Below, in pieces: positions 1 to 7,436 of a stretch of 60,481 bases of DNA. Within the stretch, counting starts at the first letter, position 1. Every line of letters starts with the position of its first letter. Under the pieces are notes generated by a model. The model was given only the letters and a program-made list of their open reading frames with translations, had not been told where the DNA came from and ran no database searches. The DNA is from Oscillospiraceae bacterium. GTDB lineage: Bacteria; Bacillota; Clostridia; Oscillospirales; Oscillospiraceae. Where the stretch lies: positions 1 through 60,481 of the forward strand of contig JAFXTM010000063.1 in the NCBI GenBank assembly GCA_017535865.1. Direction: 5' to 3'. The position numbers and the translations under genes were made by a program.

Positions 1-339
1 CTCCTGCAGAATGACGTCGGCATCCCGGCCGACTATGACACAGTCATTGCCGGCTTCCGCGATATCCTGGATGATTTCACGCTGACGCAGGAGGAGCCGG
101 GTACGCATACCATGGTCGAAGCCCAGTTGCGCGAAGCTGTTCCTGTACGTCAGCTGCACGTTGTGCCAGCCGTGGTGGCTCAGGGTCTCCCGTACATGCT
201 CCGGGCTCATTCCCTGATCCTCTGCGAGGGCCTCAATGATTTCCTTATCATAATAGTCCCAGCCGAGAAGGTCCGCGAGCCGTTTGCCGAGTTCACGCCC
301 TCCGCTGCCAAACTGTCTGCTGACTGTGATGATTCGCAT
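1..339 (-). CDS. Cytidylate kinase-like protein (3' end outside window)
   Basis: The first 113 residues of a protein that continues past the left edge. It begins MRIITVSRQFGSGGRELG, with a P-loop-like glycine run, followed by LADLLGWDYYDKEIIEALAE, which is the signature start of the cytidylate kinase-like family of P-loop nucleotide kinases. Such proteins are cytoplasmic; some phosphorylate CMP but many members have no assigned substrate. The ATG at 337-339 follows a weak AGGCAGG ribosome binding site. A TATAAT box lies about 110 bases upstream on the same strand. The catalytic C-terminal half is not visible, so the reaction is unproven. It could also be a longer fusion. Confidence 0.85.
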   Translation of the reverse strand, partial: MRIITVSRQFGSGGRELGKRLADLLGWDYYDKEIIEALAEDQGMSPEHVRETLSHHGWHNVQLTYRNSFAQLGFDHGMRTRLLLRQREIIQDIAEAGNDCVIVGRDADVILQE

Positions 340-449
340 GATGTTGACCTGCCTTTCGGATGTTTCTATCAAATTTGGAATCTATCCCATTGTGCTGCAT
401 TGCTGTCTGTGCTGAGCCAAACCAGATTTATGCCAAGCGTGTTTTTTAT

Positions 450-478
450 ATTATAGCATGAGACACCATTGGATTCCA
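450..478 (-). promoter_or_regulatory. Candidate promoter of the cytidylate kinase-like gene
   Basis: A perfect TATAAT on the minus strand (plus coordinates 450-455) with a poor -35 match (TGGAAT, 473-478) at 17-base spacing. The -10 box is convincing and the -35 is not. The leader would be about 105 bases long. Confidence 0.4.
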
Positions 479-680
479 GTATGTATACACAGTGCTCCTT
501 ACTCATTAAGCTTGAACAATTCGGAGTATCTAAAGGAACGCCAACTTGTACAGGGATGCACAATGCAAGTATCTGTTTATAAGCCGGAATCCGAAAAATG
601 CCAGACAGGCAGATGCATGGCTGCACCTACCTGTCTCGCTTTGCCTTGCTCTTATTTTTTGGGGCTTGTTATTGGAATAC
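479..680. other. Gene-free stretch
   Basis: Between the candidate promoter of the kinase-like gene and the tRNA-Tyr terminator I see no start codon with a ribosome binding site, no tRNA fold and no clear repeat. Open frames across this stretch and the tRNA genes are chance frames. Confidence 0.6.
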
Positions 681-717
681 AAAAAGTACCCAGGCTATTG
701 TATCATGGCCTGGGTAC
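681..717 (-). terminator. Rho-independent terminator of the tRNA-Thr/tRNA-Tyr unit
   Basis: A 10-bp perfect stem, GTACCCAGGC with GCCTGGGTAC, is followed on the minus strand by TTTTT. It sits six bases beyond the encoded CCA of tRNA-Tyr. Confidence 0.85.
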
Positions 718-722
718 CAGTG

Positions 723-807
723 TGGTGGGGGAAGGTGGATTCGAACCACCGAAGGCATTGCCAGCAGATTTACAGTCTGTCCCCTTTGGCCACTCGGGAA
801 TTCCCCC
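723..807 (-). tRNA. tRNA-Tyr (anticodon GTA)
   Basis: A cloverleaf read on the minus strand. The acceptor stem is GGGGGAA/TTCCCCC, the anticodon loop centres on GTA within CTGTAAA, there is a long type II variable arm, the T arm is GGTTCGAATCC, and CCA is encoded at the 3' end. It lies 20 bases downstream of tRNA-Thr and shares its promoter and terminator. Confidence 0.95.
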
Positions 808-827
808 ATATTCAACTGTACTCTGGA

Positions 828-903
828 TGGAGCTGGTGGACGGACTCGAACCCCCGACCTGCTGATTACAAATCAGCTGCTCTACCCACTGAGCTACACC
901 AGC
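828..903 (-). tRNA. tRNA-Thr (anticodon TGT)
   Basis: The acceptor stem is GCTGGTG/CACCAGC, the D arm is GCTCAGTGGGTAGAGC, the anticodon stem-loop is GCTGATTTGTAATCAGC with anticodon TGT, the T arm is GGGGGTTCGAGTCC, and CCA is encoded. It is first in a two-tRNA unit. Confidence 0.95.
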
Positions 904-920
904 ATCGAACCGGCTTGACT

Positions 921-949
921 ATAATAGCAAACCGACCTCAAATTGTCAA
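921..949 (-). promoter_or_regulatory. Promoter of the tRNA-Thr/tRNA-Tyr unit
   Basis: Consensus TTGACA (944-949), 17-base spacer and TATTAT (921-926) on the minus strand, 18 bases upstream of tRNA-Thr. A near-perfect sigma-A promoter, as expected for stable RNA. Confidence 0.85.
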
Positions 950-1044
950 GTATTTATTTCAGCAAAAATACAATATTAAAACCGTGGAAACCAGCCGGTT
1001 TTTCTCTGTTGAATAAAGTGGAAATTTACGCTTCTCCGTTGCAA

Positions 1045-1073
1045 TTGCAAAAACGGGCGTGATGTGTTAAACT
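1045..1073 (+). promoter_or_regulatory. Promoter of the muramidase gene
   Basis: TTGCAA (1045-1050), 17-base spacer, TAAACT (1068-1073). The leader before the ATG at 1100 is short. Confidence 0.6.
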
Positions 1074-1099
1074 GTGAAAAAACCATTGAGGAGTGCAGT

Positions 1100-1993
1100 A
1101 TGAGAACTGCCGCGCGGCGCAGGATCCGCCTTTTCCCCCTCCTGCTTCTGATTCTGTTTCTCACCGTCCTGGGTATTCTGCTTTATCGGTTTCTTCGTGT
1201 TGAGCTGGACCCGCACAAAGGACAGGTGTATATTTACGACGGTTTTGACTGGATCTGGTACACGCCCCTGGAGGGCGTGGAAGCGAACCCGTGGACGGCT
1301 GAGGATTTTCTGTTTATCGGCAATCGACCGGTTTACCTGAAAGACGACTTCGAGACCAAAATCGGCATCGACGTCTCCGAGCATCAGCACGCGATCGACT
1401 GGACACAGGTTGCCGCCGCAGATCTCGATTACGCTTATATCCGCATTGGGCGTCGCGGCTATACCGAGGGCGGGCTCTTTGAAGATCCCTATTTCCGTCA
1501 GAACATGCAGGGTGCACGGAACGCCGGGCTTGAAGTAGGCGTCTATTTCTTTTCGCAGGCCATCAGCGTCGGGGAGGCAATCGAAGAGGCGCGATTTGTT
1601 CTGAAGCTTCTGGATGGCTACCGCGTCGATCTGCCGGTCGTGTTCGACTGGGAGAAGATCTCAAGCGAGGATGCGCGTACACTGGGGCTCCCCGTGGCGA
1701 CACGTACCGACTGTGCCGTCGCTTTCTGCGAGACGATCAAGAACGCAGGCTATACGCCCGCCATCTATTTCAACCGCAATATCGGGTACTACGGTTATGA
1801 TCTGAGCCGTCTGACAGAATATGAATTCTGGTTCGCGCTGCCGGAGGCTGGCTACCCCAGCTTCTATTACGCGGTTGACAGCTGGCAGTACAGCTTTGCG
1901 GAACGCATCCCCGGGATCGAGACTGAGACGGATATGAATCTGCGCTTCATCCCCGTCCCGCAGCAGGAGGAAACAGAAGGCGACGCCGCATAA
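1100..1993 (+). CDS. Membrane-anchored GH25 muramidase
   Basis: Glycoside hydrolase family 25 enzymes cut the N-acetylmuramic acid to N-acetylglucosamine bond of peptidoglycan. The 297-residue protein has a basic start (RTAARRRIRLF) and one transmembrane segment at about 11-29, so the enzyme should face the wall while tethered to the membrane. The catalytic domain fills roughly residues 90-285 and shows KIGIDVSEHQHAIDW at its start, the family VFDWEK acid pair in the middle, and SWQYS near the end. The ATG at 1100 is chosen because GAGGAG lies six bases before it; an upstream in-frame ATG at 1064 has no ribosome binding site. The thermonuclease gene follows seven bases later, so the two are probably one operon of surface hydrolases. 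Confidence 0.9.
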   Translation: MRTAARRRIRLFPLLLLILFLTVLGILLYRFLRVELDPHKGQVYIYDGFDWIWYTPLEGVEANPWTAEDFLFIGNRPVYLKDDFETKIGIDVSEHQHAIDWTQVAAADLDYAYIRIGRRGYTEGGLFEDPYFRQNMQGARNAGLEVGVYFFSQAISVGEAIEEARFVLKLLDGYRVDLPVVFDWEKISSEDARTLGLPVATRTDCAVAFCETIKNAGYTPAIYFNRNIGYYGYDLSRLTEYEFWFALPEAGYPSFYYAVDSWQYSFAERIPGIETETDMNLRFIPVPQQEETEGDAA

Positions 1994-2000
1994 CATCAGA

Positions 2001-2612
2001 ATGAAAAGAAGACAAAGAACAAAAAGCAGAATCAGTCGGATCCTCCTTGGCAGCTTGGCTTTTCTTCTGCTGCTCGCCGCCTGTGCGCTGTATTGTCTGC
2101 CGGATCGGCTTCCGGCCGCGCTGACACCGGCCTCGGATACGCTCCGGGAAGGCGTCGAAGTCCTGAAAAACTGGATCGCGCCACAGCCTTCTGCCCCGCT
2201 TAAAACGTACAAAGTCCTCCGTGTGATCGACGGCGATACGCTGCTGATACGCATCGACGGAGAAGAAACACCCGTTCGGCTCATCGGTATCGACGCGCCG
2301 GAGAGCGTCCACTGGGACGAAACGAAGAACACGCCCGAGGGGGAAACTGCCTCCGCCTGGCTGAAAGCATATCTGGAGGGGAAACGGGTCTCCCTGGAAT
2401 ACGATCAGGAGCTCGTCGACCGTTTTGGCCGGACACTCGCATATGCATACGTTGACGGCTCCCTGCTGGAGGACGCGATCCTGCGTGCAGGGATGGCCGA
2501 GACACTCTCCATGGAACCGAATACCCGCTATGAGCTGCACTTCGCAGCCGTGGAACGGGAAGCGCGCGACACCGGTGCGGGATTCTGGGGGACCGGCTTT
2601 TTCCGGAAATGA
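2001..2612 (+). CDS. Membrane-tethered thermonuclease (staphylococcal nuclease family)
   Basis: A calcium-dependent phosphodiesterase of the SNase fold that cuts DNA and RNA, predicted to act outside the membrane. Residues 13-31 form a hydrophobic anchor ending in LLAACALY, which resembles but does not cleanly match a lipobox. The catalytic region (about 72-200) contains VRLIGIDAPE, carrying the first active arginine, the metal aspartate and the glutamate, and DRFGRTLAYAY, carrying the second active arginine. All key SNase residues are therefore present. It starts seven bases after the muramidase stop and has no strong ribosome binding site of its own, so translation may depend on the upstream gene. 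A wall hydrolase next to a surface nuclease suggests scavenging or envelope clearing. Confidence 0.88.
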   Translation: MKRRQRTKSRISRILLGSLAFLLLLAACALYCLPDRLPAALTPASDTLREGVEVLKNWIAPQPSAPLKTYKVLRVIDGDTLLIRIDGEETPVRLIGIDAPESVHWDETKNTPEGETASAWLKAYLEGKRVSLEYDQELVDRFGRTLAYAYVDGSLLEDAILRAGMAETLSMEPNTRYELHFAAVEREARDTGAGFWGTGFFRK

Positions 2613-2757
2613 ATCAAGGCTTTCACAAAAAGCAGGCTGTCTGTTCAGAAGTTCGCTCGTATTGTGCCTGTTGGGTAGGGGAAGCGCGAGAGAGGATGGC
2701 AGTCCCCTTTCGCATTTGTGCGCAGCGGATCACCCCGCGCCATGGGCGAGACATCAG

Positions 2758-2790
2758 AAAAGGGGAAATCCTGTTCGGATTTCCCCTTTT
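2758..2790. terminator. Bidirectional terminator
   Basis: A 14-bp stem, AAAAGGGGAAATCC with GGATTTCCCCTTTT, and a 5-base loop. It gives a T-run on either strand, so it can end the nuclease transcript (plus) and tRNA-Leu (minus). About 145 bases between the nuclease stop and this hairpin hold nothing recognisable. Confidence 0.85.
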
Positions 2791-2791
2791 C

Positions 2792-2877
2792 TGGTGCCGG
2801 TGGTGGGACTCGAACCCACACGATGTCGCCATCGGCGGATTTTGAATCCGCTACGTCTACCATTCCATCACACCGGC
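2792..2877 (-). tRNA. tRNA-Leu (anticodon CAA)
   Basis: The acceptor stem is GCCGGTG/CACCGGC, the anticodon stem-loop is GCGGATTCAAAATCCGC with anticodon CAA, there is a long variable arm typical of leucine tRNAs, the T arm is GTGGGTTCGAGTCCCAC, and CCA is encoded. The terminator follows directly. Confidence 0.95.
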
Positions 2878-2949
2878 GTTGCTTTTGTAGTATAGTACAA
2901 AGGCCCGGAAATTTCAAGTAAAAAGCGGAAAAATGAATCCTGCGCCGCT

Positions 2950-3432
2950 TTACTCGTCTCTCTTGTAGTCGCCATGCACGCCGCCGGTCTTTTCCAGCAG
3001 ACGCACGTCCGTGATAAGCATGTCCTTCTGGACTGCCTTGCACATATCATACACAGTAAGAGCTGCCGCACTGACAGCTGTCAGCGCCTCCATCTCCACG
3101 CCGGTGCGGCCGCCGCAGCTGACCTCCGCCCGGATCTCAATCGAGCAGCGCTCCTCGTCCAGACTGAGCTGCATGTCGATCCCGTCGATCAGGATCGGAT
3201 GGCACATGGGAATCAAGTCCGGCGTGTGCTTGGCTCCCATGACGCCGGCAACCTGCGCCACCGTCAGAACGTCGCCCTTTTTCATGCCGCCGGAGCGGAT
3301 CAGCTCAAAAGTTCTGCGGTTGACCAGCACACGGGCAGCGGCAATCGCCGTGCGGACCGTGACAGGCTTCTCGCCGACGTCGACCATTTTGGCTCTTCCC
3401 TGTTCGTTGAAATGCGTGAAATCCGAACTCAT
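2950..3432 (-). CDS. moaC: Cyclic pyranopterin monophosphate synthase MoaC
   Basis: MoaC converts the MoaA product (3',8-cyclo-7,8-dihydro-GTP) to cyclic pyranopterin monophosphate, the second step of molybdenum cofactor synthesis, in the cytoplasm as a homohexamer. The 160 residues carry the hallmark segments GAKHTPDLIPMCHPI near the middle and EMEALTAVSAAALTVYDMCK near the C-terminus, at the normal family length. I start at the ATG at 3432 (MSSDFTHF); an in-frame TTG two codons earlier is the alternative. No other cofactor gene is nearby, so moaC stands alone, divergent from the ACT-domain gene. Confidence 0.95.
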   Translation of the reverse strand: MSSDFTHFNEQGRAKMVDVGEKPVTVRTAIAAARVLVNRRTFELIRSGGMKKGDVLTVAQVAGVMGAKHTPDLIPMCHPILIDGIDMQLSLDEERCSIEIRAEVSCGGRTGVEMEALTAVSAAALTVYDMCKAVQKDMLITDVRLLEKTGGVHGDYKRDE

Positions 3433-3464
3433 CGTCAATCCCAGCCTTGTCCAAAGATACTTGA

Positions 3465-3493
3465 AGTATATACTTTTTTTCGATGTATTGCAA
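3465..3493 (-). promoter_or_regulatory. moaC promoter
   Basis: On the minus strand: TTGCAA (3488-3493), 17-base spacer, TATACT (3465-3470). The -35 box is palindromic and is also used by the divergent promoter. Confidence 0.65.
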
Positions 3494-3517
3494 TCCCCGC
3501 GTGGATGCTGATATAAT
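3488..3517 (+). promoter_or_regulatory. Promoter of the ACT-domain/UPF0210 operon
   Basis: TTGCAA (3488-3493), 18-base spacer, perfect TATAAT (3512-3517). It shares its -35 hexamer with the moaC promoter. Confidence 0.65.
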
Positions 3518-3557
3518 GAGCATCACACACCTAAATCAGCATACGAAGGAGAACGAT

Positions 3558-3827
3558 ATGAAAGCAATCGTCAGTGTTTTTGCGCGTGATTCCAAGGGCA
3601 TCACGGCTTACGTCACTTCCCTGCTTGCCCAGAACGAGATCAACATTCTGGATATCAGCCAGACGCTCATGCAGGAGTATTTTGCCATGATCATGCTGGT
3701 CGACCTTGCCGACTGCCCGCTCCCCTTCGATAAGCTCGCCGAGCTGCTGAAAGAAAAAGGCGCCGAGCGCAGTCTGGATATCCACATTCAGCGCCAGGAT
3801 ATTTTTGAAGCCATGCACCGCATCTGA
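3558..3827 (+). CDS. ACT-domain protein (UPF0237 family)
   Basis: A single ACT domain of 89 residues, the small ligand-binding fold that senses amino acids. It opens [19 protein letters not shown] and has the ACT pattern of [19 protein letters not shown], as in UPF0237 proteins related to the glycine regulator GcvR. It is probably a cytoplasmic regulator; the ligand is unknown. GAAGGAG lies six bases before the ATG. The UPF0210 gene follows 17 bases later, and the two families are known to travel together, so they probably act as a pair. Confidence 0.9.
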   Translation: MKAIVSVFARDSKGITAYVTSLLAQNEINILDISQTLMQEYFAMIMLVDLADCPLPFDKLAELLKEKGAERSLDIHIQRQDIFEAMHRI

Positions 3828-3844
3828 TTCCGGGAGAAAACGCC

Positions 3845-5200
3845 ATGAGCTATCTGATCAACAGCAATGAGATCCTGCAGACGATCGAAATGATCGATCA
3901 GCAGCATCTGGATGTGCGCACCGTTACCATGGGCGTCAATCTGCTCGACTGCGCCGACCGGGACATGGCCGTCTGCTGCAGCCGCATATATGACAAAATC
4001 TGCCGCAAGGCCGAGCATCTTGTATCCACCGCTGGGGAGATCGAGCGTGAGTTTGGTATCCCGATCGTCAACAAACGCGTTTCTGTCACCCCCGTTTCTC
4101 TGGTGGCGGCCGCCTGTTCGGACATGGATTACACGCCCGTCGCCCTTACGCTTGATCGCGCTGCCAAAACGCTCGGGATCGACTTTATCGGCGGGTTTTC
4201 CGCTCTGGCACACAAGGGGCTGACAGAAAGTGACAGGCGGCTGATCGATTCCATCCCGCGCGCCCTCACGGAGACCGACCTCGTCTGCGCAAGTGTAAAC
4301 GTCGCTTCCACACGGGCGGGGATCAACATGGATGCGGTCGCGCGCATGGGCCAGGTCATCCGGGAAACAGCAGATATTGATCCGATCGGCTGCGCAAAGC
4401 TTGTCGTTTTTGCCAATGCCGTGGAGGACAACCCCTTTATGGCCGGCGCGTTTCACGGGATCGGCGAGCCAGAATGCGTCATCAACGTCGGGGTGTCCGG
4501 CCCCGGTGTGGTAGCGCACGCTCTGAAAGCCTGCAAGGGGCAGCCTTTCGATATCGTCGCCGAGACGATCAAGCGCACCGCATTTAAGATCACCCGTATG
4601 GGCCAGCTGGTCGCGCAGGAGGCTTCGCACCGTTTGAAGGTTCCCTTTGGCGTCGTGGATCTCTCTCTGGCGCCGACGCCGGCCCGCGGGGACAGCGTCG
4701 CCGAGATCCTGGAGATCATGGGTCTGGAGATCTGCGGAACGCATGGAACGACAGCCGCGCTGGCGCTTTTGAACGACGCAGTCAAGAAGGGCGGCGTGAT
4801 GGCCTCTTCCCATGTCGGCGGACTGTCCGGCGCCTTCATCCCCGTTTCCGAGGACAGCGGCATGATCGCGGCGGCAGAAGTCGGGGCACTGTGCCTGGAC
4901 AAGCTGGAGGCCATGACCTGCGTGTGCTCGGTCGGTTTGGACATGATCGCGGTGCCCGGTGATACTGAGGCGTCTACGATCTCGGCGATCATTGCGGACG
5001 AGGCGGCTATCGGCATCGTAAACAACAAGACTACCGCTGTCCGTCTGATCCCGGCAAAAGGAAAGCAGGTGGGCGAGCGGATCGATTTCGGCGGTCTTCT
5101 CGGCTCTGCCCCGATCATGCCGCTCCACACCGGCTCCTCTGCGGAATTCATCGAACGCGGGGGACGAATCCCCGCTCCTCTGCACAGTCTTCGAAACTGA
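3845..5200 (+). CDS. UPF0210 (PFL-family, DUF711) protein
   Basis: A 451-residue cytoplasmic protein matching UPF0210 in length and motifs: an opening [22 protein letters not shown], the central [20 protein letters not shown], and a glycine-rich C-terminal half ([30 protein letters not shown]). The fold is related to pyruvate-formate-lyase-like barrels but I do not see a glycyl radical RVxG-type motif, and its reaction is not established. It is co-transcribed with the upstream ACT protein, which suggests that the pair senses and handles one small molecule, perhaps an amino acid. Confidence 0.88.
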   Translation: MSYLINSNEILQTIEMIDQQHLDVRTVTMGVNLLDCADRDMAVCCSRIYDKICRKAEHLVSTAGEIEREFGIPIVNKRVSVTPVSLVAAACSDMDYTPVALTLDRAAKTLGIDFIGGFSALAHKGLTESDRRLIDSIPRALTETDLVCASVNVASTRAGINMDAVARMGQVIRETADIDPIGCAKLVVFANAVEDNPFMAGAFHGIGEPECVINVGVSGPGVVAHALKACKGQPFDIVAETIKRTAFKITRMGQLVAQEASHRLKVPFGVVDLSLAPTPARGDSVAEILEIMGLEICGTHGTTAALALLNDAVKKGGVMASSHVGGLSGAFIPVSEDSGMIAAAEVGALCLDKLEAMTCVCSVGLDMIAVPGDTEASTISAIIADEAAIGIVNNKTTAVRLIPAKGKQVGERIDFGGLLGSAPIMPLHTGSSAEFIERGGRIPAPLHSLRN

Positions 5201-5214
5201 ACTCTTAACGCAGT

Positions 5215-5247
5215 ATCGCCCGGGATAATCCCGGGCGATTCCGTTTA
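5215..5247. terminator. Terminator between convergent UPF0210 and sortase genes
   Basis: A 10-bp perfect stem, ATCGCCCGGG with CCCGGGCGAT, and loop ATAAT, followed by TCCGTTTATT on the plus strand. The T-run is interrupted; the hairpin probably serves both converging transcripts. Confidence 0.7.
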
Positions 5248-6078
5248 TTCCATTCGGTTCATAAAGTCCAGCCATTCCGGCTCCCAGGACGTCAAAACGC
5301 CAAGGACCAGAAGGCGGTTATTCGGCATCCCGCCGATGCAGGTGCTCATCGTGACCAGTTTGGAATCCGTGTTGATCTCCAGATCATCCGTGAGAAACAG
5401 TCCGTATGAGGCGAATATCGAGTCCAGATATGCTCTTCGGCTGTCCGGGTCTGCGTCGTCATATATCATGGTGATCAGACGATCGTCGTAGGTCACGGCG
5501 GCAAACAGCGTGTAATACAATGTGGATTCCGGCGTGTAGAGCACAAGCTGACGGTGTGCGCGCATGTAATCCTCACTGCGGTAGTTTTTCAGATTTCCGA
5601 ACATCGATCCGTCGATCATATTATGGCCGTAAATCACGGTATTGAACTGGTCGAAACGTTTCCCTTCTTCGACAAAAGTAAAGAGTGAGCCGGGATAGCC
5701 GCTCGCGCCGTCCACCGTACGGTTTAGATAATAGGTGTCCTCGGTCGGATGCTGCAGGACCGGATATGAAAGCCAGGTCCCCGGTACTTCGATCCAGGCG
5801 TAGATGTCGGCGTTCTGTACTCTCAGCGCATCAAAATCCCTTTTGCTGATATAGGGCGTTGGCGTCGGTTCCGGCGTAGGCTCCGGCGTAGGCTCCGGTG
5901 TAGGCTCGGGTGTAGGTTCCGGCGTCGGTGTCGGGCTCGGCGTCGGTTCCGCCGTGGACACAGGCTCCGGAACGTGCCTTTCGAGGATGTAGGCGGAAAA
6001 ACGAAACACCGCGTAGCCGAAGAGCCCAGCCCCGATCACGAGGCAAAGCAGGAACACCGCCAGTGTTTTTTTCTTCAT
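5245..6078 (-). CDS. srtB: Class B sortase
   Basis: A cysteine transpeptidase that cleaves a C-terminal sorting motif and joins surface proteins to the wall. It has 277 residues: a transmembrane anchor at about 7-27, a proline/threonine linker of repeated TPEP units (about 44-75), then the sortase B domain. Active residues are visible: His152 in VIYGHNM, Cys247 in MSTCIGG and Arg255 in NNRLLVLGVL. The ATG at 6078 follows GGGAGGG. It starts 31 bases after luxS and probably shares its promoter. No sortase substrate with an NPxTN-type tail is visible in the window, so the target is elsewhere. Confidence 0.93.
   Translation of the reverse strand: MKKKTLAVFLLCLVIGAGLFGYAVFRFSAYILERHVPEPVSTAEPTPSPTPTPEPTPEPTPEPTPEPTPEPTPTPYISKRDFDALRVQNADIYAWIEVPGTWLSYPVLQHPTEDTYYLNRTVDGASGYPGSLFTFVEEGKRFDQFNTVIYGHNMIDGSMFGNLKNYRSEDYMRAHRQLVLYTPESTLYYTLFAAVTYDDRLITMIYDDADPDSRRAYLDSIFASYGLFLTDDLEINTDSKLVTMSTCIGGMPNNRLLVLGVLTSWEPEWLDFMNRME
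5855..5950. repeat. 12-base tandem repeat coding the TPEP linker of sortase
   Basis: About five near-identical copies of a 12-base unit (plus strand GGCTCCGGCGTA and variants), flanked by degenerate copies. They encode Thr-Pro-Glu-Pro between the membrane anchor and the sortase domain. Gain or loss of units would keep the frame. Confidence 0.85.
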
Positions 6079-6109
6079 CTCGTTTTCCCTCCCTTCGCGT
6101 TGGACCGTA

Positions 6110-6571
6110 TCAGTCCCGGTATCGCATATCCTCCACAGTCCAATCTGCCAGAACACGGCACATATCCTCCGCCACGGAACGGGCGCCGGGCAGATCGTGT
6201 TCAAGGTAGTTCCCGCACTCCCGGCGTTTGCTGCCCGGGATCTCGCCATCAAATGCGGCGATGAAGCGGAAACAGTCCCGCACGAGCTGCAGCGCAGTCT
6301 CCGGCTTGACACAATCGCGCACCAGAAAATAGAAGCCGGTACGGCAGCCCATGGGACCGACGTATACGACCTGCTCACCGAACTCTGAATTACGTGCACG
6401 GGTAGCAAACAGATGCTCGAAAGTATGCATGGCGCCGTTGGAGAGATAATCGCCCCCGTTCGGCTTCTTCATGCGAATATCATAGGTGACCACATCCCCG
6501 TCGATCCGCGAGATATACATCCCCTTTTCGAGCAGATCGTGGTTCACCGTAAAGCTGGCAATGGTTTTCAC
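6110..6571 (-). CDS. luxS: S-ribosylhomocysteine lyase LuxS
   Basis: LuxS splits S-ribosylhomocysteine into homocysteine and the autoinducer-2 precursor, in the activated methyl cycle. The 153-residue protein has the metal site His49 and His53 (GAMHTFEHLFATRAR) plus Cys119 (RRECGNY) and the catalytic Cys76 in VGPMGCRTGF. The start is a GTG at 6569-6571, chosen because CGGAGG lies seven bases upstream and the length then equals that of known LuxS; there is no ATG at the correct place. It is transcribed ahead of srtB. No pfs or methionine-cycle gene is nearby. Confidence 0.95.
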   Translation of the reverse strand: MKTIASFTVNHDLLEKGMYISRIDGDVVTYDIRMKKPNGGDYLSNGAMHTFEHLFATRARNSEFGEQVVYVGPMGCRTGFYFLVRDCVKPETALQLVRDCFRFIAAFDGEIPGSKRRECGNYLEHDLPGARSVAEDMCRVLADWTVEDMRYRD

Positions 6572-6647
6572 AGCGGGGCCTCCGTATATATTTTTATCGC
6601 AGCGGTTTCCGGGATCCCTGATCGGTTTCGCTGTCCGATGCTCATCC

Positions 6648-6676
6648 ATTATAACGGATACCTTTGCAAACGACAA
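6648..6676 (-). promoter_or_regulatory. luxS-srtB promoter
   Basis: On the minus strand: TTGTCG (6671-6676), 17-base spacer, perfect TATAAT (6648-6653). Confidence 0.7.
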
Positions 6677-6698
6677 GTCTCTTTCGAAACAACTCCAC

Positions 6699-6727
6699 TT
6701 GACATGACAAATCAAATCTGATAGTTT
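6699..6727 (+). promoter_or_regulatory. Promoter of the small secreted protein gene
   Basis: Consensus TTGACA (6699-6704), 17-base spacer, TAGTTT (6722-6727), followed by a short leader with AGGAGGT. Confidence 0.6.
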
Positions 6728-6755
6728 GAAAGCAAGAAAACGTAGGAGGTCTATT

Positions 6756-7301
6756 ATGAAAAAAGCAAGACGAATCCTGTCCGTTCTGGTGGTTCTGGTC
6801 CTCTGTCTGTGTGCCGCCAGCCCGGCTTTTGCCTCCAGCCCCTCAAAGTACATTGGTTCGCTTTCTTCCACCGCGGCTTATTCAAGCTCCCAGGGCTTTC
6901 TGGACATCATGGACAGCAATAAGATCATTTACACCTATCGCGGTCTCGACGCGGACGAAGACGATTGGGTCGAAATCAAATACACAGGCGATTACTGCGA
7001 TTGTATCGACATAGACGTCTATTTCAGTTCTTCTGAAGACTGCGCCAGCTTTCGGTTCTGGAACGTGATCGACTTCAACAGCGCGGATTACCGTGAGGTC
7101 CTGGTCATCGTCAACAGACTCAACGCGCAGTACAAATGGGTAAAATTCGTCGTCGATACCAATGACTACTCGGTCACAGCGGAACTCGATACTCTGTTCC
7201 CCGTCGGTGATTCCGGCGAGGTCTGTCTGGAATCCCTGAACCAGATCGTGGGGATCTCGGATCTCGGATACCACGAACTGGAGCCGTACATCAAAAAGTG
7301 A
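6756..7301 (+). CDS. Secreted protein, possibly YbjN-like fold
   Basis: 181 residues with a clear signal peptide (MKKARR, a hydrophobic core, cleavage probably near SPAFASS). The mature part is acidic and lacks catalytic motifs. Its pattern of alternating strands with FRFWNVIDFNSADYREVLV and LNAQYKWVKFVVDTNDYSV resembles the YbjN/type III chaperone-like fold, which often binds partner proteins. This is a weak resemblance and I cannot assign a function. AGGAGGT precedes the ATG by five bases, and a strong terminator follows, so it is a single-gene unit between luxS and htrA. Confidence 0.75.
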   Translation: MKKARRILSVLVVLVLCLCAASPAFASSPSKYIGSLSSTAAYSSSQGFLDIMDSNKIIYTYRGLDADEDDWVEIKYTGDYCDCIDIDVYFSSSEDCASFRFWNVIDFNSADYREVLVIVNRLNAQYKWVKFVVDTNDYSVTAELDTLFPVGDSGEVCLESLNQIVGISDLGYHELEPYIKK

Positions 7302-7324
7302 ATCCTCTCCCCTGTCTCCGTCAG

Positions 7325-7357
7325 CATCGGTCCGCATCCGCGGACCGATGTTTTTTT
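7325..7357 (+). terminator. Terminator of the small secreted protein gene
   Basis: An 11-bp stem, CATCGGTCCGC with GCGGACCGATG, a four-base loop and TTTTTTT. Confidence 0.92.
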
Positions 7358-7360
7358 GGC

Positions 7361-7390
7361 AAACAAAGAACCGCACACCGAAATGTGCGG
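7361..7390 (-). terminator. Terminator of htrA
   Basis: On the minus strand, CCGCACA pairs with TGTGCGG and is followed by TTCTTTGTTT. It lies 46 bases beyond the protease stop. Confidence 0.7.
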
Positions 7391-7436
7391 CCCTTCGTTT
7401 TGGGAGAAAAGAGAGGATGATAGGAGTAGAAAAGTG

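Noticed and set aside
458-1016. Several overlapping open frames across the tRNA-Tyr and tRNA-Thr genes
   Set aside because: The DNA folds into two tRNAs with promoter and terminator. The frames carry no ribosome binding site and change meaning at the tRNA stems.
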